NCBI GenBank assembly: GCA_963777595.1
Contig: CAVZRE010000003.1
Location: forward strand, 1-64,000
Reading direction: 5' to 3'
Origin: CAVVFX01 sp963777595
Lineage (GTDB): Bacteria; Acidobacteriota; Terriglobia; Bryobacterales; Bryobacteraceae
Length of the DNA: 64,000 bases
The position numbers and the translations under genes are program-made. Each line of letters opens with the position of its first letter. The stretch's first letter is position 1. Below are positions 1-7,837 of the stretch, one piece after another. The notes under the pieces are model-generated. The model saw only the letters and a list, made by a program, of their open reading frames with translations. It searched no databases and was not told where the DNA came from.

Positions 1-1
1 C

Positions 2-415
2 CGCATCGATCTGATGAACTACTTTTTTGGGACGCCGGTGCGCGCCACCGGACAGCTATCCACGCTGGTTCAGCCGACGGACGTGGAAGATTGCGCAACC
101 GTCTTGACTGAATACGAAAATGGCGAACGCGCCATCGTAGATGTCCGCTGGCATTCGCGGGTATTTCGCGACGAGTTCAGAATTATCGGAACAGACGGGG
201 AAATCAACCTGACTCCGCTTTTCGGTCCCGAACTGGTGTGGCCACAAGGGCGCGAAGAAATTCCGGCGCCGGACAATCTCCACTATCCTTGCGTGGAAAA
301 CTTCGTCGATGCCGTCCTGGAAGACGCGCCGTTAGTCTCTTCGGGAAAGACCGCGATCGTCACAGATTGGATAACCGAACAGGTGGTGGCGGCTAATTGC
401 CGGACGAAACCGTAA
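2..415 (+). CDS. Gfo/Idh/MocA family oxidoreductase, C-terminal part (5' truncated by window edge)
   Basis: The reading frame is open from base 2 and enters from outside the window, so only the last ~137 residues are visible; the ATG at 14 is probably internal. The visible part resembles the C-terminal alpha/beta domain of Gfo/Idh/MocA oxidoreductases: a stretch on wild-type-like substrate-domain pattern 'ENGERAIVDVRW', then 'EFRIIGTDGEINL', then 'NFVDAVLEDAPLVSSGKTA', the usual end of the family where a conserved helix precedes the C-terminus. These enzymes oxidise or reduce sugars and cyclitols with NAD(P), but the substrate cannot be read from this fragment. Its 3' end overlaps the convergent gene ending at 393 by 23 bases. 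Family call is fairly sure; exact function is unknown. Confidence 0.75.
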   Translation, partial: RIDLMNYFFGTPVRATGQLSTLVQPTDVEDCATVLTEYENGERAIVDVRWHSRVFRDEFRIIGTDGEINLTPLFGPELVWPQGREEIPAPDNLHYPCVENFVDAVLEDAPLVSSGKTAIVTDWITEQVVAANCRTKP

Positions 416-1154
416 CGGCGCGGTGCGCAAAAACCTGCACATTGATGTCGCTCGATTTGTCCCACTGGGTACCGTTGGAATTGAAAGTTGAATCAAACTT
501 ACCGCCGCCATCAAAGAGCAGCAGCGTATCATCCGCGCCATCCTGGCGGGCCGCGCTCAGTGCGGCATTCGAGCCAAGGTTGAACCAGGGATAGATCTTG
601 TCCTGCTTGCCGGCAGCCGGCCGACCCATGCCCCACACGCCAAAGCCGTATTTCACGCCACCCTGTACTGTCTTGTTCAAGTTGGTAAACTCGATCTGCA
701 TGACGCGCAGATCCTTGCCGAATTCTTCGTAGGGCGTCGCGCCATTCCGGGTAAGGTCGGTGATCACTACCGAGCCGTTTTCGGGGCTATCGCTACCGTG
801 CCTGAGTGTCGTAGAAAGAACCGGCGTCAAGGCAGTCGACGCGGAACCCAAATAGAGCCGCACATCCTGGTACAGGTCGCCCAGGTGTTTGGAAGAACCC
901 ACCGCGATTGGCGGAGCGGACCAGGCGCGAATGGAATCGATCACCCAGGTTTCACCGGGCGCACCGATCGTAAAATCATCGCCGACGAAACCTTGTTCCT
1001 CACTGCTCCAGCGAATGTTCGCGCGCGAGTTGCCCGAGACACTATTCAGGTTTGACTGTGGCAGTCCGCGGTCCACCACCAGCATCGTATCGGCCGCGCT
1101 CGCCGAAAGCGCGAAAAGAAAAAGAACTCCCCCGGAGCTAAGCTGATTCTTCAT
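393..1154 (-). CDS. Exported protein of unknown function
   Basis: 253 residues. I chose ATG 1154 because AGAGGAAA lies just upstream as a ribosome binding site and the protein then begins with a clean signal peptide (MKNQLSS, a hydrophobic core, ASA at about 19-21). A longer frame reaches 1187 but would hide the signal peptide. The mature part is Gly/Asn/Ser-rich with beta-strand character and few charged clusters, as in secreted beta-sandwich proteins. I do not recognise the family and see no catalytic motif. It is convergent with the oxidoreductase fragment to its left and divergent from the sugar kinase to its right, so it is probably transcribed alone. Confidence 0.7.
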   Translation of the reverse strand: MKNQLSSGGVLFLFALSASAADTMLVVDRGLPQSNLNSVSGNSRANIRWSSEEQGFVGDDFTIGAPGETWVIDSIRAWSAPPIAVGSSKHLGDLYQDVRLYLGSASTALTPVLSTTLRHGSDSPENGSVVITDLTRNGATPYEEFGKDLRVMQIEFTNLNKTVQGGVKYGFGVWGMGRPAAGKQDKIYPWFNLGSNAALSAARQDGADDTLLLFDGGGKFDSTFNSNGTQWDKSSDINVQVFAHRAVTVSSGN

Positions 1155-1246
1155 GGATGCGATTTCCTCTAGTTGATTGTATAACATAGCCGGGAAGCGA
1201 CTTCAATTTACGAGAGTGTGAGACGCGTCACGGTACAATCAATCGA

Positions 1247-2165
1247 ATGTCATTGGTCGTAGTAGGTTCAGTCGCGTATGACGGAGTGGAAACTCCGCAT
1301 GGAAAAGTGGATCGCATGTTGGGCGGAGCATGCACTTACATTTCCTTAGCCGCAAGTTTCTTTACCAAGCCGCACATTGTAGCGGTGGTGGGAGATGATT
1401 TCGCGCAAGAGGATTACGATTTCCTCATCGAGCGTGGGATCGATCTGGAGGGCCTGGAGCGGGCTCCCGGCAAGACTTTTTTTTGGGCCGGCATCTATTC
1501 GCACGATATGAATGATCGCGAAACGCTGACCACTGAGTTGAACGTTTTCGCGTGATTTCCAGCCTAAACTGCCGGCAGCCTACCGGTCCAAGCCTTACCT
1601 GCTGCTCGGCAACATTCAGCCGGCGTTACAGAAAAGCGTGCGGGCGCAGATGAACGGGATTCAACTCGCCGGCGGCGACACGATGAACTATTGGATCTCG
1701 GATTATCGTAACGAACTGCTCGCCACTATTGCCCAATGGGATTTCCTGCTCATCAACGATAGCGAAGCCAAAATGCTCTCCGGCGAAAACAATCTGCGCC
1801 GGGCCGCCGCCAAGATCCTGGACATGGGTCCGCACACGCTAGTGATCAAGCGCGGGGAATATGGTGCGGTGCTGTTTCGCCGCGACTGCCATTTCATCGC
1901 ACCGGGCTACCTGCTCGAAGAGGTCTTCGATCCGACGGGCGCGGGTGATTGTTTCGCGGGAGGTTTTATCGGCTATCTGGCCAGCCGTGGAGTCCAACCC
2001 CAAGACGGTGGAATCGATGTCGCGGAGCTCCGCCGTGCCGTCATTTACGGGTCGGTCATGGGTAGTTTCTGCTGCGAGAAGTTCGGTGTGGACCGGTTCC
2101 GGACATTGACGCGGACGGAGATCGACGATCGCTACAACGAATTCCAAGCCTGCACGGGTTTCTGA
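1247..2165 (+). pseudogene. PfkB-family carbohydrate kinase, one frameshift
   Basis: Two in-frame pieces make one ribokinase-like protein of ~305 residues. The first (1247-1552) begins MSLVVVGSVAYDGV and carries the GGA substrate-binding region (LGGACTYISLAASFF). It runs into TGA at 1553-1555. Removing the T at 1553 gives a continuous frame into the second piece (1554-2165), which holds the PfkB signature DPTGAGDCFAGGF with the catalytic aspartate. Such kinases phosphorylate sugars or nucleosides with ATP; the substrate is not evident. The two halves fit without a gap in the fold, so this is a single-base indel, either a recent mutation or a sequence error. It is followed after 40 bases by a membrane glycosyltransferase gene. 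Confidence 0.8.
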
Positions 2166-2205
2166 GCGCGCGGAACTGCTGCTGGCAATACTAGCCGCAG
2201 CCGGG

Positions 2206-3657
2206 GTGAGTGCGCTTTCGCTCCTATGGGTGTATATGCACGGCTTCACTCTTTATTGGGGCGATGCGGAAGCCCATTTGAATAATGCGCGCCGGATGGT
2301 GGAAGCGCGCCACACCGGGTATGAGCAAATCGGCAGGATCTGGCTGCCGTTCACTCAGGTGCTGATGCTACCGTGGGTGGTCTCGGACCGGCTCTGGCGC
2401 AGCGGTTTGGCGGGAGCGATCTCCAGCGCATTGTGTTTCACGGCAGCCGCGTCGCTTCTCTTCGCAGCAACGCGGAGAGTGCTGGGTCCGGCGTCCGCGT
2501 GGTGCGCAACGGCACTGTTCCTGCTCAATCCGAACGCGCTTTATCTGCAGTCGATTCCCATGATGGAAGCCGTATTCTTCATGGGACAAATAGGAATTCT
2601 TTTTTTTACCATTCGCTATCGGGAGACCCAGTCGATCACCGATCTGACCGGCGCAGCGATCCTGTGTCTGGCGGCGAGTCTGACTCGCTATGAAGGGTGG
2701 ATTTTCATTCCCTTTGTGACGCTCTACGTCTTTTGGGCCAGCCGGACGGCAAAGCTTCCGAAGACTCTATTTTTCGGGGCGCTGGCTTCGGCGGGTATTC
2801 TCTGGTGGCTATATTACAATTGGTGGCTCACCGGCGACATGCTCGATTTCTATCGGGGGCCGGGCTCTCCGAAGGACATTCAGGGCGGGCATCCCTACCC
2901 AGGACACGGCGATTGGCGCGTGGCCCTGGAGTACTATCTCACCGCGTCCAAACTGGTTGTGGGATGGCCGCTGTTGTGGCTTGGCGCAGTGGGGATTTTT
3001 GCGGCAATTTGGCGCGGGGCAAAGTGGCCCATAGCGTTTCTGGCGTTATGGCCGGCCTTCATCGTCCTCAGCATGCACTCCTCGGCTCAGCCAATTTTTG
3101 TCCCGACTCTGGAGCCCCACAGTTGGTACAACACCCGCTACGCGCTCGCCATGCTGCCGCTGCTGGCGTTTGGGGCGGGCGCTTTGGCTCAGCGAGCGAA
3201 TGCGACGGCCGCAGTCGCGATCATGCTCGCCGGCGGAGGCTTCTGGTTGTTCCATTGCAATCACGAAGACTGGATCTGCTGGAAGGAGTCCGAGAGGAAC
3301 TCCATTGGCCGACGCGCGTGGACCCACGGCGCGGCGGCCTACCTGGAAACGCAGGCGAAAACGACCGATACTTTCTTCGCTACCTTCGGTGACATCACCG
3401 GCATCTTTCGCGAAGCTGGAATTCGTTTCGAACGCACACTGACCTGGGACGATTCACCCGATTGGCAAGCCGCCGTTAATCGTCCGGATTTATTTTTGTG
3501 GGAGGACTGGGCCGTCGCGCTGCGTGGCGACCCGGTCGACAAAGCCATCCAACGCGCAAACCTTCTCGGTGTGCATTACGATCTGGCTACCGAGATTATC
3601 GTTCCCGACGCCACACCGATCGAAATTTATCGACGCCATGAATATTCCTTTCGTTAA
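2206..3657 (+). CDS. GT39-type polytopic membrane glycosyltransferase
   Basis: 483 residues with about ten hydrophobic segments and a soluble C-terminal ~110 residues. The first loop has GDAEAHLNNARRM followed by an IWLPF segment, a layout typical of lipid-linked sugar transferases of the ArnT/PMT (GT39) clan, where an acidic residue of the first periplasmic loop is catalytic. Expected role: moving a sugar from a polyprenyl-phosphate donor to an envelope acceptor. GTG 2206 is the first usual start, but the frame is open back to the TGA at 2107 and codes for a hydrophobic helix (ELLLAILAAAG), so the true N-terminus may lie upstream from an unusual start or behind an indel. The 3' end overlaps the DapF-like gene by 20 bases, suggesting co-expression. 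Confidence 0.75.
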   Translation: MSALSLLWVYMHGFTLYWGDAEAHLNNARRMVEARHTGYEQIGRIWLPFTQVLMLPWVVSDRLWRSGLAGAISSALCFTAAASLLFAATRRVLGPASAWCATALFLLNPNALYLQSIPMMEAVFFMGQIGILFFTIRYRETQSITDLTGAAILCLAASLTRYEGWIFIPFVTLYVFWASRTAKLPKTLFFGALASAGILWWLYYNWWLTGDMLDFYRGPGSPKDIQGGHPYPGHGDWRVALEYYLTASKLVVGWPLLWLGAVGIFAAIWRGAKWPIAFLALWPAFIVLSMHSSAQPIFVPTLEPHSWYNTRYALAMLPLLAFGAGALAQRANATAAVAIMLAGGGFWLFHCNHEDWICWKESERNSIGRRAWTHGAAAYLETQAKTTDTFFATFGDITGIFREAGIRFERTLTWDDSPDWQAAVNRPDLFLWEDWAVALRGDPVDKAIQRANLLGVHYDLATEIIVPDATPIEIYRRHEYSFR

Positions 3658-4453
3658 AGCTCACGGAGACAAGAATGATTTCCTGCTGACCTGGTGGCCG
3701 GACGCGCCAACGTTTCAGCTGCCCGAAATTGCTAGAGCGATATGCCATCGTCACACCGGCGTGGGCGCAGACGGATGGATGCTCGTCGATTCCACGCCCG
3801 GCCAAGGCTTCGACGCCACCATCCGGCTGTTCAACTCCGATGGCAGTGAGCCGGAACTATCAGGCAACGGTACGCGCTGCGCGGCCGCGCTATTGCTCGA
3901 GCAGGGTCAGGCAAAGGAGGATATCCGCATCCGCACGGGCGCGGGAATCAAGCACCTGCGGGTGCTGAGCCGGAAAGGCAGCGAGTTTCAGTTCGAGATG
4001 AACATGGGAGTTCCGCGCGTGGTGGCGCTGCGGGCAACGCTCGAGTTGTCAAGCGGACAGCGCGAAGCCACGCTTCTCGACGTCGGCAATCCACAGTGTG
4101 CCTATCTCGTGGAGAACTTCGATTTCGACTGGCGCGAGGCCGGGGCCGAAACCGAATGTCATCCCAGATTCCCAAACCGCACAAATGTTTCCTTTATTCG
4201 GCCGGCTGGAAACCAGACCATTGAAGTTCGCTTCTTCGAAAGAGGCGCTGGAGAGACTATGAGTTCCGGTACCGGCTCGACGGGTGCGGCAATAGCTGCT
4301 ATCGCGTTGGGCCTCAGCGCAACTCCGACAACAGTATTAACACCCGCTGGAAAATTGGTACTAGCCTGGAATGGGCCGGAAATGCCTGCATTTCTTACGG
4401 GGCCCGCTCAAATTATTGCTGAAGGCAGTTATCGTCATGAGATAATTGCGTAA
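3638..4453 (+). CDS. dapF-like: Diaminopimelate epimerase-like protein with both catalytic Cys replaced by Ser
   Basis: 271 residues, near the family's usual length. DapF landmarks are present: NSDGSEPELSGNGTRC (66-81), DVGNPQCAYLV (148-158), and ERGAGETMSSGTG (201-213). Canonical DapF uses two cysteines, in CGNG and in CGTG, as the acid/base pair for LL/meso-diaminopimelate epimerisation. Here both are serine: Ser75 (TCA, 3860-3862) and Ser210 (TCC, 4265-4267). The rest of each motif is kept, so the fold and anion pocket should be intact but cysteine chemistry is not available. ATG 3638 gives the normal N-terminus (MNIPFVKAHGDKNDF). It sits between a glycosyltransferase (20-base overlap) and a UDP-sugar dehydrogenase (2-base gap), with no lysine-pathway genes nearby. 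Family sure; activity uncertain. Confidence 0.85.
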   Translation: MNIPFVKAHGDKNDFLLTWWPDAPTFQLPEIARAICHRHTGVGADGWMLVDSTPGQGFDATIRLFNSDGSEPELSGNGTRCAAALLLEQGQAKEDIRIRTGAGIKHLRVLSRKGSEFQFEMNMGVPRVVALRATLELSSGQREATLLDVGNPQCAYLVENFDFDWREAGAETECHPRFPNRTNVSFIRPAGNQTIEVRFFERGAGETMSSGTGSTGAAIAAIALGLSATPTTVLTPAGKLVLAWNGPEMPAFLTGPAQIIAEGSYRHEIIA

Positions 4454-4455
4454 GA

Positions 4456-5787
4456 ATGAGCACGGTAATCACGCCATTAGAAGCCACCTCCACTGCCTCC
4501 GCCCTCGCGGAGAAGATCACGTCACGACGCGCTAAGGTTGGTGTGGTGGGGTTGGGTTATGTCGGTCTCCCGCTGGCTGTTGAATTCGCCAAGGCCGGAT
4601 TTGAGGTTACCGGCATTGATTTGAATCTGGAGAAGACCGACTCGGTGAACGCGGGCGTATCTTACATCGGTGACATCAAGACCGAAGAACTTGCGCCGCT
4701 GGTCCGGTCAGGCAAGCTGAAGGCCACAACCGATTTCTCAGTGCTGCTCGAACTCGATACCATCAACATCGCGGTGCCGACTCCACTGCGCAAGACCAAA
4801 GATCCGGATATGAGCTACATCGACGCAGCTTGCCGCGAGATCGAACGCTTCCTCCACCCTGGTCTGCTCGTCATTCTCGAGTCCACTACTTATCCTGGAA
4901 CCACCGATGAACTGGTGTTGCCAATGCTCAGCAAATCCGGCTTGATGGTGGGCAAGGATTTCTTCCTATGTTTTTCGCCGGAGCGGGTCGATCCCGGAAA
5001 CGCGAAATATCAAACCAAGAACATCCCCAAAGTCGTTGGCGGGGTAACGGCGGCGTGCACGGAAATTGGCGCCTTGTTCTATGCCCAGGCTCTGGAGCAT
5101 GTGGTGCCGGTGAGTTCTACCCGCGTGGCCGAAATGGTGAAACTACTCGAAAATACTTTTCGCATGATCAATATCGGGCTGGTAAACGAAATCGCGATCA
5201 TGTGCGACGGTATGGGCATCAATGTGTGGGAAATCATCGACGCAGCGGCTACCAAGCCGTTCGGGTTTATGCCCTTCTATCCCGGACCGGGCCTCGGCGG
5301 TCATTGCATTCCGATCGATCCATTCTATCTTTCATGGAAGACCAAACAGTCGGGGATTGAAGCGCGATTTATCGAGTTGGCAGGCTATATCAATGGCCAG
5401 ATGCCCCATTTCGTGGTGCAGAAAATCCAGAATGCGTTGAATGATCACGCAAAACCGTTGAAGAATTCGAAAGTGCTTGTGGTCGGCATGTCCTACAAAC
5501 GGGATATCGACGATGTGCGCGAATCCCCCGCCCTTGACGTGATGTTGCTGCTCGAACGTCATGGGGCTATCGTGAGCTTTACTGATCCACACGTTCCTGT
5601 TGTTCGCCTCGGTGGGCGGGAAGTGAAGTCGGTGGGTGAGGAAGAAGCTGCTAACGCTGATTGCGTGGTGATTATCACGGACCATTCGTCTTTCGATTAC
5701 ACGAAACTGGTGGACCGCTCCAAGTTAATCGTCGACTCTCGCAACGCGTTGAAGAACTTCAAATCGCCGACAATCGTACGTCTGTAG
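4456..5787 (+). CDS. UDP-N-acetyl-hexosamine 6-dehydrogenase (WbpA/WecC-type nucleotide sugar dehydrogenase)
   Basis: 443 residues. The Rossmann motif VGLGYVGLPLA (31-41) binds NAD, and the central helix has Lys229 in AEMVKLLEN. The active-site segment GPGLGGHCIPIDPF carries the catalytic Cys284. The longer IPIDPFYL form with FCFSPER-like sequence (LCFSPERVDPG, 171-181) is typical of UDP-GlcNAc/UDP-ManNAc dehydrogenases rather than UDP-glucose dehydrogenase. It performs a two-step four-electron oxidation of the C6 hydroxyl to a carboxylate, giving a hexosaminuronic acid for surface polysaccharide. ATG 4456 follows the upstream stop by two bases, so it is probably translated from the same mRNA as the DapF-like gene. 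The exact sugar (GlcNAc or ManNAc) cannot be settled from sequence. Confidence 0.88.
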   Translation: MSTVITPLEATSTASALAEKITSRRAKVGVVGLGYVGLPLAVEFAKAGFEVTGIDLNLEKTDSVNAGVSYIGDIKTEELAPLVRSGKLKATTDFSVLLELDTINIAVPTPLRKTKDPDMSYIDAACREIERFLHPGLLVILESTTYPGTTDELVLPMLSKSGLMVGKDFFLCFSPERVDPGNAKYQTKNIPKVVGGVTAACTEIGALFYAQALEHVVPVSSTRVAEMVKLLENTFRMINIGLVNEIAIMCDGMGINVWEIIDAAATKPFGFMPFYPGPGLGGHCIPIDPFYLSWKTKQSGIEARFIELAGYINGQMPHFVVQKIQNALNDHAKPLKNSKVLVVGMSYKRDIDDVRESPALDVMLLLERHGAIVSFTDPHVPVVRLGGREVKSVGEEEAANADCVVIITDHSSFDYTKLVDRSKLIVDSRNALKNFKSPTIVRL

Positions 5788-5789
5788 TT

Positions 5790-6392
5790 ATGACTCGCAT
5801 CATCGCCGTTTTTTGCATGCTGCCGGGCATTCTGCATGCAGCCGACCCGCACATGACGCTGGAGGAACGCGCCAAAGTGATTCGACTCCTGCACCAGTCG
5901 CAGGACGAATTTCTCGCTTCCATCGACGGTCTCAGCGAAAAGCAATGGACCTTTAAGGCCGCGCCGGACCGCTGGTCGATCGGCGAAACGGCTGAACACA
6001 TTGTTCTGGCCGAAGGTCTTCTCTTTGGGTCCGTTCAAAAAGCCCTGGCATCGCCGCCGAACCCCGATTTGGAGGCGCAGACAGAACGAAAGACCGCGTT
6101 TCTGGAGCGGGTGATGCTGGATCGCAGTCACAAGGCGCAAGCTCCCGAGCCGATCCGGCCAACTGGGATGACGCGTAGTCAAGTGATCGAACGCTACAAA
6201 ATTGCGCGAGCCAAGACGCTGCACTTTGCTGAGACGACCGATCTGCCGCTCAAGGAATTTACCGCGCAGCATCCTTTTCCGGTATTCAATACATTGAATG
6301 CGTATCAATGGCTGATCTACATTCCACTCCACAATTTACGGCACGGTATGCAGATTGCGGAAGTGAAAGCGACCGCAGGATATCCGAAGTAA
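5790..6392 (+). CDS. DinB-like metal-binding protein, exported
   Basis: 200 residues from ATG 5790, two bases after the dehydrogenase stop. A signal peptide (MTRIIAVFCMLPGILHAAD) is followed by a DinB-like four-helix bundle: WSIGETAEHIVLAE and, near the C-terminus, PLHNLRHGMQI, which give the His pattern that binds a divalent metal in this superfamily. Many relatives act as thiol-dependent S-transferases or have no known activity. The export signal is notable since best-known DinB proteins are cytoplasmic. It may be the last gene of the run starting upstream. Function not assigned. Confidence 0.75.
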   Translation: MTRIIAVFCMLPGILHAADPHMTLEERAKVIRLLHQSQDEFLASIDGLSEKQWTFKAAPDRWSIGETAEHIVLAEGLLFGSVQKALASPPNPDLEAQTERKTAFLERVMLDRSHKAQAPEPIRPTGMTRSQVIERYKIARAKTLHFAETTDLPLKEFTAQHPFPVFNTLNAYQWLIYIPLHNLRHGMQIAEVKATAGYPK

Positions 6393-6401
6393 CAAAGCCG
6401 G

Positions 6402-7835
6402 TCACGCAAGCAACTGCGGAACTACGTTGCCGTGCACATCCGTCAGCCGGAAGTTACGCCCTTGAAATTTGTAGGTGAGCTTAGTATGGTCGAAGCCCAG
6501 TAACTTCAGCATCGTGGCGTGTAGATCGTGAACGTGCACCTGGTCCTTCACAACATTGAAGCCCAGCTCATCGCTTTCGCCGATTCTCACTCCGGCTTTA
6601 ATGCCGCCGCCGGCCATCCACATCGTAAAAGCGTTGGGATGGTGATCGCGTCCATCTGATCCGCCCTGAACCATCGGAGTCCGGCCGAATTCCCCGCCCC
6701 ACACGACGAGCGTCTCATCGAGAAGACCGCGGCGTTTGAGATCCTTGATTAAAGCTGCCGCCGCCTGGTCCGTAGCGAGGCAATTCTTCTTGAGGTCCTT
6801 CACCAGGTTTGAGTGCTGATCCCAGGCTTCGTGATAGAGTTGCACGAAACGCACGCCCTTCTCGACCAACCTCCGCGCCAGCAGGCAATTGTTTGCAAAA
6901 GACGCTTTGCCAGGCTCGGCGCCGTACATGTCCAGCGTCTCCTTGGGCTCTTTGGCAATATCCATGAGATCGGGCGCAACGCCTTGCATGCGGAAAGCCA
7001 TCTCGAACGAATTGATACGCGTCGAAATTTCGGGATCTCCCGTGGCACCGAGCCGTAGCTGATTCAACTCCTTTATCGCGTCCAGAGAGTCGCGCTGCAA
7101 CTCCGCATCCACGCCTGGAGGATTTGATAAATAGAGCACCGGATCGCCGCCGGTGCGGAACTGAACGCCCTGGTAGAGCGTCGGCAGAAAGCCGCTACCC
7201 CAACAACTGTCGCCGCCGCTGGGACCCTTCGTACCGGAGCTGAACACTACGAAGCCGGGCAGGTCCTTAGTCTCCGAACCTAAGCCGTAGAGCGCCCAGG
7301 CGCCCATGCTCGGACGTCCGAACAGCATCGTCCCGGTGTTCATCAGAAGCTGTCCGGGGGCATGGTTGAACGCATCCGTCACCATCGACTTCACGATCGC
7401 CACATCGTCGACAATCTCTCCAAGATGAGGCAGCAGTTCCGATAACTCCGTCTGGCTCTCGCCGTAGCGCTGGAACTTAAACTTGGGCCCGAGCAGCTTG
7501 GAGTTTGGATTGATGAACGCCGCGCGATAGCCTTTCAACAACTCCGGCGGAGGGAGCGTACCGTCGAATTTGGCGAGTTGCGGCTTGTAGTCGAAGAGTT
7601 CGAGATGACTGGGGGCGCCTGCCATGAAAAGAAAGATCACGTGCTTGGCGCGAGCCGGTAGCGGCGGTGCTTTGGGCGCCAACGGATCAGCCGGATCATT
7701 TGAGGCGTAGCCCGAGTCGGCAAACAACTGGCCAAGCGCCATCGTCCCCAAGCCGATCCCGCACTGTTCGAAGAACCAGCGCCGGGTAACTTCCTTGGGA
7801 TGCATTCCGCGATAGAGATGATCCTGACAGCTCAT
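6402..7835 (-). CDS. DUF1501 (sulfatase-fold) exported protein, copy 1
   Basis: 477 residues from ATG 7835, chosen because AAAGGAA lies upstream and the start follows the stop of the preceding PSD1/DUF1553 gene by two bases. The N-terminus has a twin-arginine type signal (TRRWFFEQCGIGLGTMALG), so the folded protein is probably exported by Tat. DUF1501 proteins belong to the alkaline phosphatase/sulfatase fold; visible conserved parts are HVIFLFMAGAPSHLELFDYK, LVVWGGEFGRTP, GRDHHPNAFTMWMAGGG and HVHDLHATML, with His/Asp residues expected to bind metal. The biochemical activity of the family is unknown. The pair with DUF1553 is repeated at 17.7-22.4 kb. Confidence 0.88.
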   Translation of the reverse strand: MSCQDHLYRGMHPKEVTRRWFFEQCGIGLGTMALGQLFADSGYASNDPADPLAPKAPPLPARAKHVIFLFMAGAPSHLELFDYKPQLAKFDGTLPPPELLKGYRAAFINPNSKLLGPKFKFQRYGESQTELSELLPHLGEIVDDVAIVKSMVTDAFNHAPGQLLMNTGTMLFGRPSMGAWALYGLGSETKDLPGFVVFSSGTKGPSGGDSCWGSGFLPTLYQGVQFRTGGDPVLYLSNPPGVDAELQRDSLDAIKELNQLRLGATGDPEISTRINSFEMAFRMQGVAPDLMDIAKEPKETLDMYGAEPGKASFANNCLLARRLVEKGVRFVQLYHEAWDQHSNLVKDLKKNCLATDQAAAALIKDLKRRGLLDETLVVWGGEFGRTPMVQGGSDGRDHHPNAFTMWMAGGGIKAGVRIGESDELGFNVVKDQVHVHDLHATMLKLLGFDHTKLTYKFQGRNFRLTDVHGNVVPQLLA

Positions 7836-7837
7836 TT

